Shown: positions 1-5,871 of the stretch, piece after piece | Layout: every line of letters begins with the position of its first letter | Position numbering within the stretch: position 1 is the stretch's first letter | Assembly (NCBI RefSeq): GCF_938040115.1 | Contig: NZ_CALHXD010000248.1 | Span: forward strand, 1-6,066 | From: an uncultured Campylobacter sp. | GTDB lineage: Bacteria; Campylobacterota; Campylobacteria; Campylobacterales; Campylobacteraceae | Length of the DNA stretch: 6,066 nucleotides | Direction: 5' to 3' | Program-made: the position numbers and the translations under genes | Notes under the pieces: model-generated | What the model saw: the letters and a program-made list of their open reading frames with translations, nothing else | Databases searched by the model: none | What the model was told of the DNA's origin: nothing

Positions 1-285
1 GAAATCATAAATCCCAAAATTTTACGCAAAGAGGGCGAGATAATCTATCAAGAAGGCTGCCTTAGCGTGCCGGGATACTACGAGGACGTAAAAAGAGCCG
101 AGTTTATAACGCTAGAGTATCAAGACCGCTTCGGACAGCACCAAGAGCTCGAGGCAGACGGGCTTTTATCGGTTGCCATCCAGCACGAGATGGATCACCT
201 AGACGGACACCTTTTTATCGAGCGCATCGGCTACAACAAACGCAAAAAATTTGACAAAGAGTATAAAAAGCAAAAAAACGCATGA
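1..285 (+). CDS. def: Peptide deformylase, 3' part (N-terminus outside window)
   Basis: Peptide deformylase removes the formyl group from the initiator formyl-methionine of nascent proteins in the cytoplasm, releasing formate. Reading from base 1 in frame 1, 94 codons are open before the TGA at 283-285; the family is usually about 170-175 residues, so roughly the first 80 are missing. Two hallmark motifs are visible: EGCLS at bases 52-66, whose Cys (58-60) is a metal ligand, and HEMDH at 184-198, whose two His complete the metal site and whose Glu is the catalytic base. The tail is Lys-rich (KKQKNA). The stop overlaps the next gene's start as ATGA. From memory, in C. jejuni def follows tig and clpP, so those may lie upstream here; this cannot be seen. 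Identity is near certain; only the start is unknown. Confidence 0.96.
   Translation, partial: EIINPKILRKEGEIIYQEGCLSVPGYYEDVKRAEFITLEYQDRFGQHQELEADGLLSVAIQHEMDHLDGHLFIERIGYNKRKKFDKEYKKQKNA
273..279 (+). other. In-frame slippery heptamer A_AAA_AAC at the def/comM junction (candidate)
   Basis: An A7 run (272-278) followed by C gives A AAA AAC, split so that AAA and AAC are codons in the def frame. A -1 slip here would put the ribosome in the comM frame, one codon (CGC) before the comM ATG. Seen directly: sequence and framing. Inferred: any slippage. A runs are common in Lys-rich tails of AT-rich genomes, and the AAC version is not the strongest bacterial slip site, so chance is a real alternative. 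Confidence 0.25.
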
Positions 286-1802
286 AAGCCCTAAAATGCG
301 CCACTTATAACGACGAATTACGGCTTGTGGACGTCGAGTCCAGTTTTAACCGCGGTTTGCCCGCACTTAATATCGTAGGTCTTGCGGGCGCCTCGATAAA
401 AGAGAGCGCCGAGCGCGTAAAATCAGCACTTTTATCGTTAAACTTCTCTTTCCCGGCACAAAAAATCATCATAAATTTATCCCCATCTGATATGCCAAAA
501 TCAGGCAGTCACTTCGACCTGCCCATCGCGCTTTTAATCGCTTTGCAAAAAGAGCGCGATTTCGAGCCTATTTTTGCATTCGGCGAGTTGGGGCTAGACG
601 GCGGCGTAAAAAGTACGGCGAGCCTTTTTTCTATCTTACTTTTTTTGAGTGCGAAAGCGCCGGGTTCTCGCGTGCTGATCCCGCAAGAGATAGCACAAAA
701 AGCGGGCGCGATACCGAATTTAGAAATTTACGCCGTTTCAAATTTAGCCGAAGCGATCAAATTTTTCCTAGAGCCCGAATTTACCGCCTCGTGCAAGGTC
801 GGCGCCGTTCATCCGCTTTTTTCAAATTTGATCAAAATCGGCGAAAAAAGCTTCGTAAAAAATCAAAATTTCGAGCTAAATTTTAGCGACGTTAAAGGCC
901 AGAGTAGGGCAAAAAGAGCCTGTCTGGTGGCTGCTTGCGGTATGCATAATATTATCTTTGAAGGAAGCCCCGGATGCGGCAAGAGCATGAGCGCCAAGCG
1001 CCTGAGATACATTTTGCCGCCGCAAAGTTTGGATGAGATTTTACTCAGCTGCGCTTATAGCTCGCTAAATCAGCAGGAGAGCGAATTTTCCGCCCTTCGC
1101 GCCTTTCGTTCGCCTCATCACACGAGTACGCGCAGCTCGATATTTGGCGGCGGATCGAGCTCGGCTAGGATCGGCGAGGTCGGGCTAGCTAACGGCGGGA
1201 TTTTATTTTTTGACGAACTTCCGCACTTTGCGCCGCAAATTTTAGAGAGCCTGCGCGAGCCGCTTGAGGACCACAAAATCAACATCTCGCGCGTGAATTC
1301 AAAAATCACGTATGAGACTAAATTTATGTTCGTAGCCGCGATGAATCCTTGCCCTTGCGGCAATCTGCTCTCCAAAAATCTAGAATGCAAATGCTCGGAA
1401 CTTGAAATCAAGCGCTATAAATCGCGCATCTCCGCGCCTGTGCTTGACCGCATCGACCTTCACGTACAGATGGACGAGGTGGCCGCGAGCGACAAGAGTG
1501 ACGTAACGAGCGAAGCGATGTGGCAAACCGTGCTGCGCGTGTTTGAGACGCAAATTTCGCGCGCTCAAAGCGAGCTAAACGGCAAGCTCGGCGACGAAGA
1601 GATAGCTAAATTTTGCATTTGCGACGACGAGGCTAGCGGCGTGCTAGATAATGCAACGCAGAGATTTTCGCTCAGTCGCCGCGCTATCAATAAAACCCTA
1701 AAAGTCGCCCGCACGATCGCCGACATCGAGGGCTCGCGCATCATCAAAAAGCCGCATATTTTGGAGGCTTTGAGCTACCGAGTGAAGCAGGAGGGCGCAT
1801 GA
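282..1802 (+). CDS. comM: YifB/ComM-family Mg-chelatase-like AAA+ ATPase
   Basis: This family is hexameric and DNA-linked; ComM of Vibrio cholerae is a branch-migration helicase that helps integrate incoming DNA in natural transformation. The 506 residues match the usual length. An N-terminal Lon-protease-like (ChlI) domain spans about 1-165, with INLSPSDMPKSG near 64-75 and FDLPIAL near 78-84. A linker leads to FSDVKGQ (201-207). The AAA+ core has Walker A GSPGCGKS (228-235), Walker B ILFFDE (307-312), sensor-like AAMNPCPCGN (352-361) with a second Cys pair CKC (369-371), and LDRIDLH (388-394). A C-terminal Mg_chelatase_C domain contains VARTIADIEGS. Walker A reads G-C-G-K-S where many homologues have G-T-G-K-T; Ser still fits a P-loop. 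The start is set by the ATGA overlap with def and the family N-terminus. No Shine-Dalgarno sequence is visible, so translation probably depends on coupling. The family is certain; the role in this organism is inferred. Confidence 0.95.
   Translation: MKALKCATYNDELRLVDVESSFNRGLPALNIVGLAGASIKESAERVKSALLSLNFSFPAQKIIINLSPSDMPKSGSHFDLPIALLIALQKERDFEPIFAFGELGLDGGVKSTASLFSILLFLSAKAPGSRVLIPQEIAQKAGAIPNLEIYAVSNLAEAIKFFLEPEFTASCKVGAVHPLFSNLIKIGEKSFVKNQNFELNFSDVKGQSRAKRACLVAACGMHNIIFEGSPGCGKSMSAKRLRYILPPQSLDEILLSCAYSSLNQQESEFSALRAFRSPHHTSTRSSIFGGGSSSARIGEVGLANGGILFFDELPHFAPQILESLREPLEDHKINISRVNSKITYETKFMFVAAMNPCPCGNLLSKNLECKCSELEIKRYKSRISAPVLDRIDLHVQMDEVAASDKSDVTSEAMWQTVLRVFETQISRAQSELNGKLGDEEIAKFCICDDEASGVLDNATQRFSLSRRAINKTLKVARTIADIEGSRIIKKPHILEALSYRVKQEGA
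1789..1795 (+). promoter_or_regulatory. Strong ribosome binding site for nnr
   Basis: AGGAGGG lies inside the last codons of comM and ends four bases before the ATG at 1799. It is a near-perfect anti-16S match and supports 1799 as the nnr start. The spacing is slightly short. This junction has independent initiation capacity, unlike the def/comM junction. Confidence 0.8.
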
Positions 1803-3220
1803 AAAAGCTATTTTGGGATACGGCGGAGCTTGACGCTAGAGCCGTGAGCGAGTTTGGTCTTAGCACCGAAGCGTTGATGCAAAACGCCGCTAACGCGTTA
1901 GCTAACGCCGTACGAAGTAAGTTCAAAAAATCATCGACCAAACGCCGTAAAATTTTAGGCGTCATCGGTAGCGGAAATAACGGTGCAGACGTGCTTGCAG
2001 CACTTCGGCTTTTGCAAGGCAAATTTGATTGTTTTGCGTTGTTGGCGAGCGACAAACAAAACGAAACCTCAAAAACAGAGCTAACTAGGGCGCTAAAATG
2101 CGGCGTAAATTTGATCTCAAATTTGACGGAAAGCGGCGAATTTGACTGCATCATCGATGGGATTTTCGGAACCGGACTTAGCCGCGAGCTAAACGAACGA
2201 ACGATAAATTTGATAAATCTACTAAACGCAAAACCCGGCTACAAGCTCGCCTGCGACATCCCAAGCGGACTTGATAAAAACGGTTTGTCGCAAGGAGCGG
2301 TTTTTAGGGCTGACACGACCGTGACCATGGGCGCGCTAAAGCTAGCGCTTTATAGCGACTTTGCAAAGGATTTCGTCGGGCGCGTGAAGGTTGCAAATTT
2401 GGGCTTCTCGTGCGAGCTTTACGAGACAGGGACGAGCTTTTATAAGCTTGGCAAGAGCGATTTAAATTTGCCGTTTCGCACTAAGCAAAGCGCTAACAAG
2501 GGCGACTTTGGGCACGTGTTTGTCGTTAGCGGCGAAAAGGGCGGAGCGGCGCGTATAGCGGGACTTGCTGCACTAACTATGGGCGCGGGACTTGTTAGCG
2601 TCATAGGTGAAAATTTAAACATTGAGCCTATTTTAATGCAAAGCGCCTGCATAACGCCAAAAATGCGAGTAGGAGCCGTCGGCATGGGGCTTGGCGAGCT
2701 TAGCGAGGCGCAAAAAGACGAGCTTTTTAGCGAGCTAAAAACAAAAGACGCGCTCGTTATCGACGCCGATCTTTGCTACGAGCCGCGCACGCTTAAGCTT
2801 TTAAACAACGAAAAAGTTGTGATAACGCCGCATCCAAAGGAGTTTGCGGGCTTGCTGGAGCTTGCAAATCTGGGCAAATTTGACGCTGGCGAAGTACAAA
2901 AAAACCGCTTTAAACTCGCTCAAATTTTTAGCCGAAATTTTAAATGCGTGCTTGTTTTAAAGGGTGCAAATACGCTAATCGCGCAAGGCGGCGAGGTATA
3001 CGTCATGACGCACGGTAGCGCCGCGCTCGCAAAAGGCGGTAGCGGAGACGCGCTAAGCGGTATCATCGCGGGACTACTCGCTCAGGGTTATAGCCCGCTA
3101 AATGCCGCGATCTCGGGTACGTTAGCTCACGCGTTAGCCGTCCGCGAAATCAAAATCAACGACTACGCGCTCACGGCCGCGGACGTCATCAAAGGACTCA
3201 AATGCTTACGAAAAAAATAG
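1799..3220 (+). CDS. nnr: Bifunctional NAD(P)H-hydrate epimerase / ADP-dependent dehydratase
   Basis: The enzyme repairs hydrated NADH and NADPH: the NnrE half interconverts R and S hydrates and the NnrD half dehydrates the S form using a nucleotide. The 473 residues are close to the family length. The epimerase half, about 1-215, shows GSGNNGADV (57-65), IDGIFGTGL (119-127), CDIPSGLD (152-159) and GALKLAL (178-184). The kinase-fold dehydratase half, about 220-473, shows KGDFGHVFVVSG (234-245), TPHPKEFAGLL (343-353), LKGANTLI (387-394) and GGSGDALSGIIAGLL (413-427), whose Asp417 sits at the usual catalytic position. The epimerase loop is more often written GNNGGDG, so Ala and Val here are substitutions, though possibly normal for the lineage. 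It overlaps comM by ATGA and purN by 19 nt. The protein lacks membrane segments and should be cytoplasmic. Older annotations call this family YjeF or carbohydrate kinase. Confidence 0.95.
   Translation: MKKLFWDTAELDARAVSEFGLSTEALMQNAANALANAVRSKFKKSSTKRRKILGVIGSGNNGADVLAALRLLQGKFDCFALLASDKQNETSKTELTRALKCGVNLISNLTESGEFDCIIDGIFGTGLSRELNERTINLINLLNAKPGYKLACDIPSGLDKNGLSQGAVFRADTTVTMGALKLALYSDFAKDFVGRVKVANLGFSCELYETGTSFYKLGKSDLNLPFRTKQSANKGDFGHVFVVSGEKGGAARIAGLAALTMGAGLVSVIGENLNIEPILMQSACITPKMRVGAVGMGLGELSEAQKDELFSELKTKDALVIDADLCYEPRTLKLLNNEKVVITPHPKEFAGLLELANLGKFDAGEVQKNRFKLAQIFSRNFKCVLVLKGANTLIAQGGEVYVMTHGSAALAKGGSGDALSGIIAGLLAQGYSPLNAAISGTLAHALAVREIKINDYALTAADVIKGLKCLRKK
3191..3196 (+). promoter_or_regulatory. 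Ribosome binding site for purN, inside nnr
   Basis: AAAGGA lies five bases before the purN ATG at 3202, within the last codons of nnr. It favours the 3202 start. It also lies 14 bases upstream of the A7 run at 3211-3217, close to the spacing at which internal Shine-Dalgarno sequences are known to stimulate -1 frameshifting, as in E. coli dnaX. Confidence 0.6.
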
Positions 3221-3783
3221 CGGTTTTATTTAGCGGCGGCGGCTCGAATTTAGAGGCGATTTTAGAGAGGCTGCACGGTAAGGTTTTTGGCCAAACTAAG
3301 ATCGAAGTCGCGCTAGCGCTAACAAATAAAGCTAACGCCGGCGGCATCGCAAAAGCCGCGAAATACGGCCTAAAAAGCGTCGTTATCGAGCACGTTAATT
3401 TTGCATCGCGCGAGGAATTTGACGCCGCGGTCGTCCAGGAAATAAAACGCGCTAACGTAGATCTAACCGTGCTTGCGGGTTTTATGCGCATCCTTACGCC
3501 CGTTTTTACAAGGCAAGTTCGCGCTATAAATTTGCACCCGTCGTTGCTGCCGCTTTTTAAGGGCGCGCACGCGATAAAAGAGAGCTTTGAGAGCGATATG
3601 AAGGTGGGCGGCGTGAGCGTGCACTGGGTTAGCGAGGAGCTAGACGGCGGCAAAATCATCGCTCAGCGAGCATTTGAAAAGAGTGCGGGAATGAGTCTTG
3701 AGAATTTTGAAGCCAAAATCCACGCGATCGAGCATGAAATTTTACCTGAAACTATCGTACAAATTTTGACGGGCAAAGAGTAA
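3202..3783 (+). CDS. purN: Phosphoribosylglycinamide formyltransferase (GART)
   Basis: PurN transfers a formyl group from 10-formyltetrahydrofolate to GAR, the third step of de novo purine synthesis, in the cytoplasm. The 193 residues are the normal size for the single-domain bacterial enzyme. The N-terminal phosphate-binding motif is LFSGGGSNLEAIL (9-21). LAGFMRIL (91-98) belongs to the folate-side region. The catalytic triad is visible as Asn110 and His112 in NLHPSLLPLFKG (110-121) and Asp148 in the segment GVSVHWVSEELDGGKIIAQ (137-155). The ATG at 3202 gives the expected short N-terminus before the first beta strand (KIAVLFSG) and has an AAAGGA site five bases upstream. The gene overlaps the end of nnr by 19 nt and is the last in the + strand run. 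No GC-rich terminator follows it. Confidence 0.97.
   Translation: MLTKKIAVLFSGGGSNLEAILERLHGKVFGQTKIEVALALTNKANAGGIAKAAKYGLKSVVIEHVNFASREEFDAAVVQEIKRANVDLTVLAGFMRILTPVFTRQVRAINLHPSLLPLFKGAHAIKESFESDMKVGGVSVHWVSEELDGGKIIAQRAFEKSAGMSLENFEAKIHAIEHEILPETIVQILTGKE
3211..3217 (+). other. In-frame slippery heptamer A_AAA_AAA at the nnr/purN overlap (candidate)
   Basis: Seven A residues form the last two Lys codons of nnr plus the preceding base, directly before its TAG (3218-3220). In the nnr frame this reads A AAA AAA TAG, the X XXY YYZ layout of a -1 shift site. A -1 slip continues as ATA GCG GTT, which is the purN frame from Ile6. The product would be Nnr joined to almost all of PurN. Framing is seen directly; actual slippage is inference, and lysine-rich ends make such runs frequent by chance. 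Confidence 0.35.
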
Positions 3784-3794
3784 AATTTCGCGTC

Positions 3795-3813
3795 TAAATT
3801 TGAGTCAAATTTA
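3795..3813. repeat. Perfect 9-1-9 inverted repeat downstream of purN
   Basis: TAAATTTGA-G-TCAAATTTA is an exact inverted repeat with a single central base, starting 11 bases after the purN stop. As RNA only the outer seven A/U pairs could form around a five-base loop, and a short T-run (3816-3820) follows, so at best it is a weak terminator for the purN transcript. As DNA it resembles an operator-like palindrome. It may simply be two of the AAATTT words meeting head to head. Confidence 0.5.
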
Positions 3814-4180
3814 TGATTTTTGCGAAGCAGGGCATAAATTTAGTCAAATTTCGACTTGTAAATTTCAAATTTTCGCACCTGTTTTTTTATTCTGCGTCAA
3901 ATTTAAGAATGCAAATTTGCGAAATCGTCGCGCGTTACAAATTTTGCTTGGCGGTTAAAACATCAAAAACGTTAAATTTGGCCGATTTTGCTCTAATGCA
4001 GTACTTTTGCGCTGCTTGCCAAAATTAAAAATCAAATTTGGCGGCGGGTGTTTGCGCTAAATTTAATCCCGAAATACGTCTGTAAATTGATCGTAAATCG
4101 CCTTCCTGCTCGAAAATTTTGCCAAAAACCGTAAATTTGAAGCAGTAAATTTACAAAGCGTGCACTCCGGATAAGACGAT

Positions 4181-4228
4181 GTAAATTTGACCGGCTTTGC
4201 GCATCGCTCAAAGCTAAAACAAATTTAC
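4181..4228. repeat. Nested inverted repeats (possible stem-loop)
   Basis: Outer arms GTAAATTTG (4181-4189) and CAAATTTAC (4220-4228) enclose inner arms GCTTTG (4194-4199) and CAAAGC (4209-4214). The internal loop is 4 by 5 bases and the terminal loop 9 bases. Because AAATTT is self-complementary, outer arms of this kind arise easily in this gap; the inner pair is independent of the word. No T-run follows, so it is not a standard terminator. Confidence 0.4.
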
Positions 4229-4454
4229 GTCTTTGAATGCAAATTTATCTCAAAAGTCGCAACGAAAATTTATCCAAAGTATCAGGCGCCTAAAAACAGG
4301 TTTATGGGAGTCGCGCGAATAGCAAAAGCAAGCGCTAAATTTTGAAATTTGAAGGCCATAAAGCAAGATAAATTGCGGTAATAAAACGAGCGAAATATTT
4401 AAAATCTACAGACGACGTTGCGTCAAATTTAAAACCAAAAAGCAAAAGGAAATT

Positions 4455-4483
4455 CAAAAAGAAAGAGGCGGAGAATCTCCGCC
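4455..4483 (-). terminator. Rho-independent terminator of the efflux genes
   Basis: On the minus strand the hairpin GGCGGAGATTCTCCGCC (4483-4467) is followed by the T-rich tract TCTTTCTTTTTG (4466-4455). The stem has at least seven GC-rich pairs and a three-base loop. It begins 11 bases beyond the TAA of the cmeC-like gene. On the + strand the hairpin is followed by A-rich sequence, so it should act only for minus-strand transcription. Confidence 0.9.
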
Positions 4484-4494
4484 AAAAAATAAAA

Positions 4495-5871
4495 TTATTC
4501 GGCTTTAAATCCGCCGCCAAACGCCTTATAGACATCCACGACCGAGTCGATGAGGCTCAAATTCGCCGCGATAACTTGCAGTCTAACCGAAAGCAGGTTG
4601 CGCTGCGCGTCGAGTAGCTCCAGATGCCCGGTGTAGCCCTCCTCGAACTGATCCTTGGCTAGCTTATAGATTTTTTCTTGCGAGTGCAGGAGCTCTTTGA
4701 CCTGATTTAGCGTTAGTTTGGCGTTTTTGCGATTATTTAGTGCGTCTCTAACCTCGCCAAGAGCCTTTTTGATTGCAGCTTCATAGGCTACGGCCGCGAT
4801 TTGCTCGTTGGTTTCGGCGATGCGGACGTTGTTTTTGGTTCTGCCGTAGTCGAAAATTTTCTGCACCAAAGATCCGCCTATGCTCCACGTGTTTGCGTTG
4901 CTGATAAAGATATTTTCAAAATCCACGCTAGAAAATCCAAAAAGCCCCGTTAGCGAGATGGACGGTAGATAGTCGGCCTTTGCGACGCCGATTAGCGCGT
5001 TGGTGGCGTTTAGATCGGCGTATGCTTTAGCTACGTCGCTCCTTCGCAGTAGTATGTCCGCACTCACGCCAGCACTCACTTCAGGCTCTTTAGGTAGCAT
5101 TTTAGCGCTCTGCACGGCGCCGCTTAGGATCTCGTCGTTTGATTTGCCCGTTAGTATCGCTACGGACGTTAGAGCCTGAGATAGCGAGGTTTGCACCTCT
5201 AGTAGGCTTACTTTTGCGCTTTCGACGGCGGCTTTGCTTTGTAGATAGGTCGTCTCGTTTATGCCGCCTAGATCAAGCTGCGTTTTGCGAAGCGCTAGCG
5301 TCTCCTCGTAGGTTTTTAGCGTGTCTTTTAGTACGGCTTCGCGCATATTTAGAGCCACGAGCGCGAAGTAGCTTTTAGCCACGCTAGAGCTTATGCTAAG
5401 GCGCGCGGTGGCGTAGTCGAGCTTGGTCGCGTTTAGACTGGCTTTAGCCGACTCGACGCTGTTTCGCACTCTGCCCCACAGATCTATCTCGTAGCTAAGG
5501 CCTAAATTTACCTCAGAGTTTCGGTAGCGCGTCTGAGGCTGCTTGGTGTAGGTCTCGCCGCTACTTTTTGCTTTGGTGTAGCCGACGTTTAAATTTACGC
5601 TAGGAAAAAGATCGGCCTCCGAGATGCCTAGACTAGCGGCCGCTTTTTGTAAATTTAAATAAGCTGTGCGAAGGTCGGTGTTTTTTTCTAGCGCGCTAGC
5701 TACGAGGGCGTTTAGATTTTCGTCGCCAAATTCCTTCCACCACTCGTCTTTTATGTCGCTAGTTTCAAATTTATACGTAGATTCAAATTTCGTATCGACC
5801 TCGGGGATCTCGGGTCGAAACGAGCAGCCGGCTAAAAATAGCGCCGCGGCTAAAGTTAAAATTTTATACAT
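4495..5871 (-). CDS. cmeC: Outer-membrane efflux lipoprotein, CmeC/NodT family (TolC-like)
   Basis: This is the outer-membrane channel of a tripartite RND pump, forming a trimeric duct that exports drugs and bile salts. The 458 residues are in the family range, slightly shorter than C. jejuni CmeC (about 490). Residues 1-16 form a lipoprotein signal ending in the lipobox LAGC, with Cys16 as the acylated first residue. Family motifs follow in order: WWKEFGDENLNALV (44-57), SYEIDLWGR (126-134), LLRRSDV (274-280), ADYLPSISLTGLFGF (299-313), LLDAQRNLL (419-427) and the terminal DVYKAFGGGF (446-455), which closely resembles the C. jejuni CmeC end. Two outer-membrane efflux repeats are implied. The start overlaps the pump gene by 8 nt and has AGGAG seven bases upstream. 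The symbol rests on gene order and similarity by eye; a paralogous pump channel is possible. Confidence 0.92.
   Translation of the reverse strand: MYKILTLAAALFLAGCSFRPEIPEVDTKFESTYKFETSDIKDEWWKEFGDENLNALVASALEKNTDLRTAYLNLQKAAASLGISEADLFPSVNLNVGYTKAKSSGETYTKQPQTRYRNSEVNLGLSYEIDLWGRVRNSVESAKASLNATKLDYATARLSISSSVAKSYFALVALNMREAVLKDTLKTYEETLALRKTQLDLGGINETTYLQSKAAVESAKVSLLEVQTSLSQALTSVAILTGKSNDEILSGAVQSAKMLPKEPEVSAGVSADILLRRSDVAKAYADLNATNALIGVAKADYLPSISLTGLFGFSSVDFENIFISNANTWSIGGSLVQKIFDYGRTKNNVRIAETNEQIAAVAYEAAIKKALGEVRDALNNRKNAKLTLNQVKELLHSQEKIYKLAKDQFEEGYTGHLELLDAQRNLLSVRLQVIAANLSLIDSVVDVYKAFGGGFKAE

Larger units (their letters stand above)
3784..4494. repeat. Non-coding convergent gap dense in AAATTT words
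   Basis: This 711-bp stretch lies between the 3' ends of purN (+) and the cmeC-like gene (-). It is more AT-rich than its neighbours and I found no credible gene, tRNA or GC-rich hairpin other than the terminator at its right edge. I count 23 copies of the self-complementary hexamer AAATTT starting between 3783 and 4425, about one per 31 bases; at roughly 60% A+T, chance predicts less than one. Copies often carry repeated flanks: TGCGTCAAATTTAA (3893-3906, 4419-4432), GAATGCAAATTT (3907-3918, 4235-4246), GCGCTAAATTT (4054-4064, 4332-4342), GTAAATTTGA (4131-4140, 4181-4190) and AAATTTGGC (3974-3982, 4034-4042). The word is also common in the genes here, but several-fold sparser. Function is unknown. 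Confidence 0.75.

Noticed and set aside
625..646. T6 and T7 runs in comM as possible phase-variation tracts
   Set aside because: Campylobacter contingency loci typically use longer G or C tracts; these are short, the frame is intact and ordinary Leu/Phe codons explain them.
3882..3888. T7 run as part of a terminator for the purN operon
   Set aside because: No stable GC-containing hairpin precedes it; only AAATTT pairs and a four-base stem could form.
3813..4028. A 71-codon open frame on the + strand downstream of purN
   Set aside because: It has no ribosome binding site, its content is largely translated AAATTT words (VKF, VNFKF, NLADF), and it matches no family I recognise.
3784..4494. CRISPR array in the AAATTT-rich gap
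   Set aside because: Repeats are short, unevenly spaced and in variable contexts, with no constant 25-40 base repeat and no cas genes.
3784..4494. tRNA, insertion sequence or decayed gene in the gap
   Set aside because: I see no cloverleaf, no terminal repeats with a transposase remnant, and no recognisable protein fragment in any frame.
4335..4535. A 66-codon minus-strand open frame across the end of the cmeC-like gene
   Set aside because: It begins inside the real gene in another frame and runs through the terminator hairpin, so it is a chance reading frame.
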